A stretch of 20,399 nucleotides of DNA. Origin: JAFGIT01 sp016929465 [NCBI: Candidatus Coatesbacteria bacterium]. GTDB lineage: Bacteria; B130-G9. The notes beneath the pieces are model-generated. The model was not told the DNA's origin. It did not search any database and was given only the letters and a program-made list of their open reading frames with translations. The DNA lies in assembly GCA_016929465.1 (NCBI GenBank), contig JAFGIT010000054.1, positions 1-20,399 on the forward strand, given 5' to 3'. Below, piece after piece: positions 1 to 7,227 of the stretch; the first letter of the stretch is position 1; each line of letters begins with the position of its first letter. Made by a program: the position numbers and the translations under genes.

Positions 1-2
1 AT

Positions 3-671
3 ATCTCGGAATTTCAGATGTCGGAGACGGAGATAACTCAGAAGCAGTTCGAGGAGGTCATGGGCTGGAATGAGTCCTATTTCCGCGGCGAAGACCGGCC
101 GGTTGAGCAAGTCACCTGGTATGACTGCGTGAGCTTCTGCAACGGAATGTCGGAGGCTGACCGTTTGACGAGCTGCTACACGATCACGAATATCGACTAT
201 GACGGAAATCACATAGCCTATGCCGAAGTCACATGCGACTTCGAGGCGAATGGGTACAGATTACCTACTGAGGCAGAATGGGAGTATGCCTGCAGGGCTG
301 GTACTGCGACGCGGTTCTATACTGGAGATTCTGACTCGAGCCTTTGGCGAGCGGCGTGGTATGAAGACAACGCAGGCTCGAGGACGCATGATGTTGGCGA
401 GAAGGACGCGAACGCGTGGGGCTTGTATGACATGCACGGCAATGTCTGGGAGTGCTGCTGGGATTGGTTCTCTGCGACCTATTATGGTGATCGGCCGAAT
501 CCTGACAGCGATCCTACTGGGCCGAGTGATGGCCCCGGTCGGATAATGCGCGGCGACTGCTTTAGCGGCAACGCCCACGGCTGCCGGTCGGCTAATCGCT
601 ACTACTACAGGCCGTACTACGTCGATAATGGCGTGGGCTTTCGTGTCGTGAGGGCGGGTTTGGAAGGATGA
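3..671 (+). CDS. SUMF1/FGE-fold domain protein, 5' end outside window
   Basis: The frame is open to the window edge, and the residues before the first ATG at 18 (I-S-E-F-Q) already read as family sequence, so the true start lies upstream. Family landmarks are the TEITQ..F..VMG opening, NGYRLPTEAEWEYACRAGT, DMHGNVWE..WDW and a final GFRVVRA. This is the formylglycine-generating-enzyme/SUMF1 fold, used by true FGE to oxidise a sulfatase cysteine and by many bacterial proteins for other purposes. The usual GNVWEWCWDW reads GNVWECCWDW here, and the usual RGGSW reads RGDCF. By eye I cannot place the catalytic cysteine pair that human FGE carries just after this motif. The two cysteines in the region are eight residues apart, and the second aligns with a non-catalytic family position. 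It is therefore probably not a genuine FGE; the real function is unknown. No sulfatase gene is nearby. Confidence 0.88.
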   Translation: MSEFQMSETEITQKQFEEVMGWNESYFRGEDRPVEQVTWYDCVSFCNGMSEADRLTSCYTITNIDYDGNHIAYAEVTCDFEANGYRLPTEAEWEYACRAGTATRFYTGDSDSSLWRAAWYEDNAGSRTHDVGEKDANAWGLYDMHGNVWECCWDWFSATYYGDRPNPDSDPTGPSDGPGRIMRGDCFSGNAHGCRSANRYYYRPYYVDNGVGFRVVRAGLEG

Positions 672-766
672 AGGCGGAGGGCTGAAGGATGAAGCTATTG
701 CGGATTTCGTATGCTACTCTGCGAAGCGGCGCTCCGCTGCGAAGCACGAGTTGCGGATTGCGGATT
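663..766. repeat. Repeat-rich spacer with short direct repeats
   Basis: The spacer between the SUMF1-fold gene and the first GAF kinase has no credible gene. It holds an 11-bp direct repeat GAAGGATGAAG at 663-673 and 684-694. TTGCGGATT occurs three times, once near 698 and twice in tandem at 751-766. A 7-bp direct repeat GCGAAGC (721-727, 739-745) brackets a small AGCGG-CGCT-CCGCT hairpin at 725-738. Such patterned spacer sequence often belongs to families scattered through a genome, but this cannot be tested from one window. Confidence 0.5.
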
Positions 767-844
767 AAGAGCAGCCAGAACTTCCCTTCAATTGCCTATA
801 GGCTTAGCCCGCGCCTGAGCCTCATTTAATGCGACCTTGAAATA

Positions 845-872
845 TTGACGGATGGCGATTCTCTCATGTAAT
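845..872 (+). promoter_or_regulatory. Putative sigma70 promoter of first GAF kinase
   Basis: A -35-like TTGACG (845-850) is followed after 16 bp by a -10-like TGTAAT (867-872). Transcription would start near 879. That leaves a short leader containing the AAAGAGG ribosome site at 896-902 and supports translation from 908 rather than from the ATG at 881, which has no Shine-Dalgarno site. Confidence 0.45.
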
Positions 873-907
873 CTCCGCTCATGAATTCGAAGGACAAAGA
901 GGCATTG

Positions 908-2290
908 ATGACGGAAGAGTCGAAGGACGAGCGGCTAGCCAGGCTCGAGAAAGAGAACGCGCGTCTGCGCCTTCTTACGGATATCAATCGCCGTCTGCAC
1001 GAGAGCCTTGACGTCGATCGCGTGCTGTTCACTATCGTCGAGGTCGCGACGAATTCGCTGGAGGCCGAGAGAAGCACGCTTTATGTCGTCGATAATGAAG
1101 CCGGGGAGATATGGTCCCGCATTCTGCAGGGCGAAAACGTCCGTGAGATACGGCTGAAGATCGGGGACGGCATAGCGGGCTACGTCGCAAAGACGGGCGA
1201 GACGGTCAACATCGCCGATGCACACAAGGACGACAGATTCGACCCCAACACAGACCTCAAGACGGGCTTTCGGACCCGCTCGATGCTCTGCATGCCCCTT
1301 GACGACCACGATGGCAAGCGCGTCGGCGTCATCCAGGTGATGAATAAGACGAACGGCGAATTTACCGAGGACGATGAGGAATATCTTGCCGCACTGGGCG
1401 TTCAGGCGGCCCTGTCGCTGCAAAACGCACAATTCGTGACCAACCTCTCTGAGCTCTCGCGGAAGAACGAGAGACTGGTCGAGCTCCTGGAGCAGCGGCT
1501 GAAGGACCTACAGGACCTGAAGATGGTCTCGATGAAGCACATGGCGAGGGGCATCGCGCACGAGGTCAATAACATGCTGGCTAAGATCAAGGGCGGAGCG
1601 CAGTCGCTGGAGCAGACCGTCGATGACCTCAAGGAGGTATTGAGGGCCGTGACCGAGGGTGAGGAGGTCGATGTCGATGAGCTGACCTACCTGGTCGAGG
1701 AGGGACTTCCCTTCCCATTGGAGGGGATTCTCGAGGGAAGCAACGGGATCGCGGAGATAGTCAAGCGGATCAGGGGATTCGTGAAGCTGGACCAGGGCGC
1801 TATCCAGTACTCCAAAATCAACGAGGACCTCAATGACGTCATAAAGGTCTGTGCGGCCGATTTGTCAGAGGCGAAAATTACGCTGAAGACCGAGCTGAAT
1901 GATTTGCCTGCCATCGAGTGCCGGTCCCGCGAGGTCAACATGGTGATGCGAGAGCTCCTGCGTAACGCTATATACTACGCTAGCGACGGTAAAGACGAAT
2001 CAGAGCCTCGGCTTATCCTGGTGCGGACTTCCCTCGGTGATGACGGCAAGTGCGTCGAGGCCTCATTCCTCGACAATGGCCCCGGTATACCCGAGGAGTC
2101 CTGGCAGAACATATTCGACCTATTCTACACCACGAAGCCGGAAGGATCGGGCTATGGGCTGGGCCTGTCGGAGTGTTACTCCGTCGTCAAGAGAAATGGC
2201 GGCAACCTGTCTGTCGAGAAGCTCGAGCCCGGCGATGAGAAGGAATACAACACCAGGGTGGTGCTTCGCCTTCCTGTCGTTCGTGAATGA
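908..2290 (+). CDS. Soluble GAF-domain sensor histidine kinase (paralog 1)
   Basis: This is a 460-residue cytoplasmic kinase with no membrane segment. A short coiled N-terminus leads into a GAF domain (about 30-180), a helical linker and a dimerisation/phosphoacceptor H-box GIAHEVNN with predicted phospho-His H218. An acidic segment follows (about 238-275), then an HATPase domain with N-box N353, G1 motif DNGPGIP (389-395), IFDLFYTTK and G2 motif GSGYGLGLS. The GAF domain carries N146-K147, F152 and D156-E157. This matches the NKxnFx3DE signature of cyclic-nucleotide-binding GAF domains of phosphodiesterases and cyanobacterial adenylate cyclases, so cAMP or cGMP sensing is a reasonable inference. 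The start at 908 is chosen over 881 because AAAGAGG lies 5 nt upstream. No response regulator is adjacent. A close paralog lies at 4298-5698. Confidence 0.93.
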   Translation: MTEESKDERLARLEKENARLRLLTDINRRLHESLDVDRVLFTIVEVATNSLEAERSTLYVVDNEAGEIWSRILQGENVREIRLKIGDGIAGYVAKTGETVNIADAHKDDRFDPNTDLKTGFRTRSMLCMPLDDHDGKRVGVIQVMNKTNGEFTEDDEEYLAALGVQAALSLQNAQFVTNLSELSRKNERLVELLEQRLKDLQDLKMVSMKHMARGIAHEVNNMLAKIKGGAQSLEQTVDDLKEVLRAVTEGEEVDVDELTYLVEEGLPFPLEGILEGSNGIAEIVKRIRGFVKLDQGAIQYSKINEDLNDVIKVCAADLSEAKITLKTELNDLPAIECRSREVNMVMRELLRNAIYYASDGKDESEPRLILVRTSLGDDGKCVEASFLDNGPGIPEESWQNIFDLFYTTKPEGSGYGLGLSECYSVVKRNGGNLSVEKLEPGDEKEYNTRVVLRLPVVRE

Positions 2291-2348
2291 GCTGCTTAAG
2301 GGTCGCTTTGGGCGTTAGCTCAGATCTGCATTCCCCCTCACGTGTTCA

Positions 2349-2377
2349 TTGACCACAGCTTGCTGATCGTCTATTAT
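2349..2377 (+). promoter_or_regulatory. Sigma70-type promoter of secreted propeller gene
   Basis: TTGACC (2349-2354), a 17-bp spacer and TATTAT (2372-2377) make a good match to the housekeeping promoter consensus, with a start predicted near 2384, about 40 nt before the gene. The 10-bp block CATTGACCAC around the -35 box is shared exactly with the promoter at 4237. Confidence 0.6.
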
Positions 2378-2425
2378 CTTGTTGCCTGGCCTGAGATATC
2401 ACCCTATGGGAAAGGAAGGTTAGCT

Positions 2426-4180
2426 ATGGGAAGACCGGATCTCAATGGCTCTCCATCGCAAAGATTGGCTCTCTATGCATTGCTCAGCTGCTTGCTCCTT
2501 ATAGCCGTGAATCCGGCAATGGCTGAAATATCGACCTCGGAGTGTGCCTGGCCCACTTCCTCAGGTAGTCAGAGAGGAGACCACTGCGCTAGTTGTCCCG
2601 GGCCGGAGAATCCAAGCCTGGTCTTCTCGAGAAGGTTCGATTTTGACGAGTATTTCTCCTGGCCATACATCGATGGAATTGGTCCGAATGATATCGTGGC
2701 AACTCACTGCTATACATCCGACGCGGGAAGCTATCCAATGCACATGCTGATTCTTCATTCAGACGGACACCTGATTCTATCCGAAAGTGGGGGCGGACAT
2801 CGAGTCAGGGCTTTAGACAATGAGCGCGCTTACATATCAGATGGAGGCAATTTGGTCTGCTATCGCTATGACGGGTCACAACAATGGATGCTGGAGGATG
2901 CCGGATCATCTATTACGCCGTTGAATGATAGAGGTGTCGCAGTTTGGATCAATAATGGAACCAACAACCAATCGTATCTGGACATATACGGCGAGGAGGG
3001 CGAGCTAAAGGAGCGCATTCCCCTAATTCCTGCTTATACGCGAGGGACGAGATATTATAACGTATATAATTCTCCTGTTTTTGATGGCAATGGTCTTGCC
3101 GTCTGGAAAGTGAGTTGGCATGAACCGAATCCCTATGGGGGCGGCACCGGCGGCTCGACACTATATTATGAGAAGACCGACGATTGGGTGGATTACGATG
3201 GCTCGTCTTCGTACCCCGGCGAAGATTATGAGTGTTACAACATCTCTAAGTCAGGCTTCATGACCACCTACTTGGACGACATCCTCGTCTGGACCGGCGA
3301 CTATGCTGCGCTCTATAGTGATCCTGCGTCCAAGACTGCGACATGGCGAGATTCATTCGAGGGTTACGGCTATCCGGCCTACGGCTACGCCTGCAGCGAT
3401 CCATCGGGTGCTTGCAGCTTCCTGATCTATCAGTGTGACTTCATCGACGACTTCACCGACGACAAATATCTAACATTCGAGATCATGCACTCCGAACGAG
3501 ATGGATCGAGTTGGACGCGAGTGCTTGACGAGTGGGACCCGCAGGACTGGCGCATTGACCAGGACGATCTAAAAGTCCACGGGCTCATTTGCGACTCTTT
3601 GGGCAACCTCTACATGGGAGTTAGGGGACATGTCCTCTCCTACACCCCTGATGGCGAGTTACGGTGGGACTTCCACTTGTCCAATGACGACGTAGAGGTG
3701 GCGGCCATAGATTCACGAGGAACTCTCTATGTTGCAAGGAGAACACATATCACGTCACGGCTGTTTGCCCTGTCAGATAGGGATCCAGAGAGGCCGAAGG
3801 TCCGGGCGAAACTTGTGGACGTTCCGTCCGATCAGATGTATCGGCCAGGCTATGAGCTGAGACTCTCCCTGCATCCATACAATTTCGGGTGGGACGAGAC
3901 GGTCGATTGCTATATTGCCGTTCAGTTGCCGGACGATACTTGGTTGTTCAGGGCGGGCGGCGGCTGGACCGATGCTCCAACGCCGTGGCTAGAGAGCCTT
4001 CTGCTGCCCAATAGTTTTGAGATGATGGATTTTGCAGTGGACCTCGGCACAATCCCGCAGGGCACGCCCGATGGTCTTTATACGATCTTCGTGGGTTTTT
4101 CGAGGCCAGGTACTCTGGAGCCTGTCTCAGAGCTGTATCCTGTTGAATTCCGCGTCTCTCCAGTCAAGAGGCGCAGCTGA
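2426..4180 (+). CDS. Secreted PQQ-like beta-propeller protein, function unknown
   Basis: The product is a 584-residue precursor. The start at 2426 is preferred over an in-frame ATG at 2342 because AAGGAAGG lies just upstream and the protein then opens with a clean signal peptide: basic N-terminus, hydrophobic ALLSCLLLIAV, and a signal-peptidase I site after A-M-A. The 2342 start would also precede the predicted transcription start. The mature protein has an early Cys-rich piece (CASCPG). Repeated strands of the type DSLGNLYMGV..HVLSYTPDGELRWDF follow and look like PQQ-like or SMP-30-like propeller blades. The last 130 or so residues form an Ig-like module (YIAVQLPDDTWLF...GLYTIFVGF) seen at the C-terminus of many secreted proteins. 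No catalytic motif is recognisable. It lies between two paralogous GAF kinases but has its own promoter. A role in envelope binding or assembly is speculative. Confidence 0.8.
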   Translation: MGRPDLNGSPSQRLALYALLSCLLLIAVNPAMAEISTSECAWPTSSGSQRGDHCASCPGPENPSLVFSRRFDFDEYFSWPYIDGIGPNDIVATHCYTSDAGSYPMHMLILHSDGHLILSESGGGHRVRALDNERAYISDGGNLVCYRYDGSQQWMLEDAGSSITPLNDRGVAVWINNGTNNQSYLDIYGEEGELKERIPLIPAYTRGTRYYNVYNSPVFDGNGLAVWKVSWHEPNPYGGGTGGSTLYYEKTDDWVDYDGSSSYPGEDYECYNISKSGFMTTYLDDILVWTGDYAALYSDPASKTATWRDSFEGYGYPAYGYACSDPSGACSFLIYQCDFIDDFTDDKYLTFEIMHSERDGSSWTRVLDEWDPQDWRIDQDDLKVHGLICDSLGNLYMGVRGHVLSYTPDGELRWDFHLSNDDVEVAAIDSRGTLYVARRTHITSRLFALSDRDPERPKVRAKLVDVPSDQMYRPGYELRLSLHPYNFGWDETVDCYIAVQLPDDTWLFRAGGGWTDAPTPWLESLLLPNSFEMMDFAVDLGTIPQGTPDGLYTIFVGFSRPGTLEPVSELYPVEFRVSPVKRRS

Positions 4181-4236
4181 TCATTTCGCCCCTCCAAGCG
4201 GCTTCTACCAAACTCGAATTCATGTCGAGTTCTCCA

Positions 4237-4265
4237 TTGACCACGGGCCTCAGGCGCTGTAGTAT
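4237..4265 (+). promoter_or_regulatory. Sigma70-type promoter of second GAF kinase
   Basis: TTGACC (4237-4242), 17 bp and TAGTAT (4260-4265) form a promoter with the same -35 and spacing as the one at 2349. Transcription would start near 4272, about 26 nt before the TTG start at 4298. It could serve the kinase and the two genes downstream. Confidence 0.55.
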
Positions 4266-4286
4266 TCTAGCGTTTGAATATCATTT

Positions 4287-4300
4287 GGAGGAACATTTTG
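4287..4300 (+). promoter_or_regulatory. Ribosome binding site deciding a TTG start
   Basis: GGAGG at 4287-4291 is followed after 6 nt by TTG at 4298. The next ATG in frame, at 4322, has no comparable site. The upstream in-frame TTG at 4274 lies 5' of the GGAGG. Confidence 0.75.
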
Positions 4301-5698
4301 GGCACCGAAGAGCAATCCTGCATGGATGAGATGGCACGGCTGCGCAAGGAGATCGCGAGACTCGAGGAGTTGACCGAGATCAACCAGAGGCTCCATAGCA
4401 GCCTTGACATGGACAATGTCCTCAAGACGATCATTGACGCAGCTTCCCGGTCGCTGGAGGCTGAGCGAAGCACCTTATACGTGATTGATGAGGAGAAGGG
4501 CGAGATCTGGTCGCACATCGCACAGGGCGATGATGTGGGCAAGATCAGGCTGAAGATAGGGCAGGGAATTGCCGGGCATGTCGCTAAAACCGGAGAGGTG
4601 GTCCGCATCCCAGACGCCCATAAGGACAATCGATTCAATCCCAACGTAGATGCCGAGACCGGCTTCGTGACTCGCTCGATGCTCTGCGTTCCGTTAGAAT
4701 CGTCCGGCGGAAAGCGCGTCGGCGTACTTCAGATTCTGAATAAGAAGCATGGGCTTTTCTCCGAGGAAGATGTCAAACACCTCAACGCTCTTGCTGTTCA
4801 GGCAGCTCTGGCACTGCAAAACGCCCAATACTTGGCGCGCCTTTCCTCGCTTTCGAAGCAGAACGCCCAACTCGTCGAGATGCTGGAGCAGCGACTCCAG
4901 GACCTTCAGAACCGGAAGATGGTCTCCATGAAGCATCTCGCGAGAGGCATCGCCCATGAAGTAAATAACCAGCTCGCGAAGGTCAAAGGCGGCGCGGAAT
5001 CGCTGCCGGAGGATATCAATGAGCTGAAGACGATGGTGGATGCCCTTCTCGCAGGAGAGGAAGTCGATACTGAGGAATTACGTTACCTGCTTGACGAGGG
5101 GATCCGACTATCGGTCGAGGGAGTTATGGAGGGAACTTCCGGCATTGCGGAGATAGTGCAGAGGATTCGGAATTTCGTCAGGCTCGATCAGGAGGCTGTT
5201 CAGTTCTCGAACCTCAATGACGATATCGAAATGATCATTGGCATGTGTTCAACAGACATTGAGGAAACTGAAGTAACCGTCAAGACTGAGCTGGGAGATC
5301 TGCCGGAGATCGAATGCAGACCGCGTGAAATCAATATGCTGCTGAGAGAACTCCTGTGGAATGCAATCTACTATGCGAGCGATGGCAAGGCCGAAGACGC
5401 GCCAAAACTGGTCCTGATCAAGACTTCGCCTGCAGGTGACGGCAAGTCCGTGACCGCTTCGTTTCTCGACAACGGCCCTGGCATACCTGTTGAAGATAGG
5501 GAGCACATCTTCGACCTATTTTACACCACGAAGCCCGAGGGATCTGGGACCGGTCTCGGGCTCTCCGAGTCCTACGCCATCGCAACCAGGAACGGCGGGA
5601 CAATTTTTGCTGAGGACCCAGATCCGAAGGAAGAAGCGGCGTACGCCACTAAACTGACCTTGAGATTACCTATACGTGTCAGATCGCAATTCAATTGA
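4298..5698 (+). CDS. Soluble GAF-domain sensor histidine kinase (paralog 2)
   Basis: This 466-residue cytoplasmic kinase is collinear with the product of 908-2290 over its whole length, so the two arose by duplication. From the TTG start its N-terminus (GTEE...DEMARL) aligns with TEES..DERLARL of the paralog, which independently supports the start. It has a GAF domain (about 32-182), an H-box GIAHEVNN with predicted phospho-His H220, an acidic segment, N-box LLWNAIYYA, DNGPGIP, IFDLFYTTK and GSGTGLGLS. The GAF signature reads N148-K149, F154, D158 and then V159 in place of E, so the cyclic-nucleotide motif is nearly intact and ligand preference may differ. A DUF4139 gene begins 60 bp downstream and may be co-transcribed. 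No response regulator is adjacent, so the partner must be encoded elsewhere, possibly shared with paralog 1. Confidence 0.93.
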   Translation: MGTEEQSCMDEMARLRKEIARLEELTEINQRLHSSLDMDNVLKTIIDAASRSLEAERSTLYVIDEEKGEIWSHIAQGDDVGKIRLKIGQGIAGHVAKTGEVVRIPDAHKDNRFNPNVDAETGFVTRSMLCVPLESSGGKRVGVLQILNKKHGLFSEEDVKHLNALAVQAALALQNAQYLARLSSLSKQNAQLVEMLEQRLQDLQNRKMVSMKHLARGIAHEVNNQLAKVKGGAESLPEDINELKTMVDALLAGEEVDTEELRYLLDEGIRLSVEGVMEGTSGIAEIVQRIRNFVRLDQEAVQFSNLNDDIEMIIGMCSTDIEETEVTVKTELGDLPEIECRPREINMLLRELLWNAIYYASDGKAEDAPKLVLIKTSPAGDGKSVTASFLDNGPGIPVEDREHIFDLFYTTKPEGSGTGLGLSESYAIATRNGGTIFAEDPDPKEEAAYATKLTLRLPIRVRSQFN

Positions 5699-5757
5699 GC
5701 CACAAGAGAATCCCGGACCTTATCCAGGCAGAAAGACGACAGATAGGAGGGAATGAG

Positions 5758-7221
5758 ATGAGGAAGATGCTTTCGGTGAATACGCTTTTCGGCCGACCCC
5801 GTATAATTGAGCGCCGCGCCTGCTGGATTAGAGCAGAGATCATAGCATTGCTGATCTTTTTGCTCATTCCACTGCTGACCAGTGGGGAATCCTTGCCGGA
5901 AGTCAAATCTACTTCATCTGACATTAAAGGAATTGAGCTCGCCATCTACGAGGGTCGAGCGTTGGTCGTCGAAGCGAGAGAGTTCGATTTGCCCAAGGGA
6001 CGGTCCATTCTGGTATTTCAGGACATCCCGAACTCGATTGATCCGACCTCGGTTCAGATCGTTCCCAAAGGAAGAGGAGGCGATGTCACACCGAGATTAA
6101 TCGAGCAGAACTACAAAGGAGCAAGCATAACTAACGCGGAAATAATAAATAAGTCCATTGGTAAGCAAGTAAAACTGGTCGAGAAGGACCGCAAGGTACA
6201 GGCCCGCCTCCTGGCGCCTGGTGTCTATGAGATCGATGGAGAGGTGCTTCTCGGCTATCAAGGCTCTGTTCTTATTCCTGGCCTTCCAGACGGCCTCGTA
6301 GAGAAGCCCTTGATAACAGGCATCGTGGAAGCGAGCCATGCGGGGAGGTCTCTTGTCGAGCTGTCCTATTTCACGTCCGGCGTTTCCTGGGATGGCCTTT
6401 ACACCGCATCGCTCGAAGAAGACGAAAGCCGGATGTCAATTCGTGGATTGATCTCCATCACCAATAGCAGCGGCGCCAAATTCGAGAATGCAAAGGCCTG
6501 TGTCGTGGCTGGTTCGGTGCATGAGGTCCAGGGCAGGCAGTCGCCGTATCAGCCTGAGATGCGGGCAATGAAGATGGCCGGATCATTTGCAGCCGAGGAC
6601 CAGATCTCGCCCAGGGGCGCATTCGAGTACCACGTCTATCCCTTGCCCGAGCCGTTGACGCTGGAATTAGGCCAGAGCAAGCAGATCGGCTATCTCCATA
6701 ATGACAAGTGCAAGGTCACCAAGCGATTCAAATTCGACTGGTCCTATTATGCTGGTCGAGATGAGCCGATAGAGGAGTCTGCGAAGGTGATGTTGAAGGT
6801 TGAGAACACCGAGGCAGCGGGTCTGGGAATGCCATTACCAAAGGGACTGGTGAGGATATACAACCGCCTGGACGGACAGCTCCTGTTCCTCGGCGAAGAC
6901 ACGATTGCCGATGTGCCGAAGAACGAGGATTTTGACCTCAACCTCGGCAACGCTTTCGATGTAATTGGGAAAAAGAAGAGGACGGAATATCAGGCCCTTG
7001 CCCGCAGGGGCGAGGAGGCCTCATTCAGCGTAACCATAGCGAACCGAAAAGAGAAGAATGCACTGGTCGTGGTGTCTGAGACGGTCCACGGCGACTGCGA
7101 GGTGCTTGAGTCCTCGGTTCCGTATGAATGGGTTACGGCACAGAGGATAGAATTCAAACTCAATGTAGAGCCGAATGAAGAGAAGACTTTCGAATACAAA
7201 ATAAGGGTCAATTGGCGCTAA
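5758..7221 (+). CDS. Exported DUF4139-domain protein
   Basis: The 487-residue product starts at 5758, where TAGGAGGG ends 6 nt upstream; a longer TTG-initiated frame from 5695 has no ribosome site. A long basic N-terminus precedes a hydrophobic run IIALLIFLLIPLL ending at TSGES, so it is exported or anchored. The rest matches the DUF4139 family. An N-terminal strand-rich part (LVVEAREFDLPKGRS, DIPNSIDPTSVQI) leads to the core LSYFTSGVSWDGLYTASL, ISITNSSGAKFENAKACVVAG and EYHVYPLPEPLTLELGQSKQI. The C-terminal half is beta-rich and ends with a DUF4139-like LNVEPNEEKTFEYKIRV. Family members are envelope proteins of unknown role. The nfeD gene starts only 6 nt after the stop, so the two are surely in one operon. 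Confidence 0.85.
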   Translation: MRKMLSVNTLFGRPRIIERRACWIRAEIIALLIFLLIPLLTSGESLPEVKSTSSDIKGIELAIYEGRALVVEAREFDLPKGRSILVFQDIPNSIDPTSVQIVPKGRGGDVTPRLIEQNYKGASITNAEIINKSIGKQVKLVEKDRKVQARLLAPGVYEIDGEVLLGYQGSVLIPGLPDGLVEKPLITGIVEASHAGRSLVELSYFTSGVSWDGLYTASLEEDESRMSIRGLISITNSSGAKFENAKACVVAGSVHEVQGRQSPYQPEMRAMKMAGSFAAEDQISPRGAFEYHVYPLPEPLTLELGQSKQIGYLHNDKCKVTKRFKFDWSYYAGRDEPIEESAKVMLKVENTEAAGLGMPLPKGLVRIYNRLDGQLLFLGEDTIADVPKNEDFDLNLGNAFDVIGKKKRTEYQALARRGEEASFSVTIANRKEKNALVVVSETVHGDCEVLESSVPYEWVTAQRIEFKLNVEPNEEKTFEYKIRVNWR

Positions 7222-7227
7222 GCAATC

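Noticed and set aside
2288-2322. TGAGCT...AGCTCA hairpin after the first kinase
   Set aside because: The stem is only 6 bp with a 23-nt loop and no T-run, too weak to call a terminator.
5695-5757. Longer N-terminus of the DUF4139 protein from a TTG
   Set aside because: The TTG overlaps the end of the upstream kinase and has no ribosome site. ATG at 5758 has TAGGAGGG at ideal spacing and opens with a signal peptide.
7103-7109. CTTGAGT half-site resembling a HAIR (HspR) operator
   Set aside because: It lies within the DUF4139 coding region and lacks the matching ACTCAAG half.
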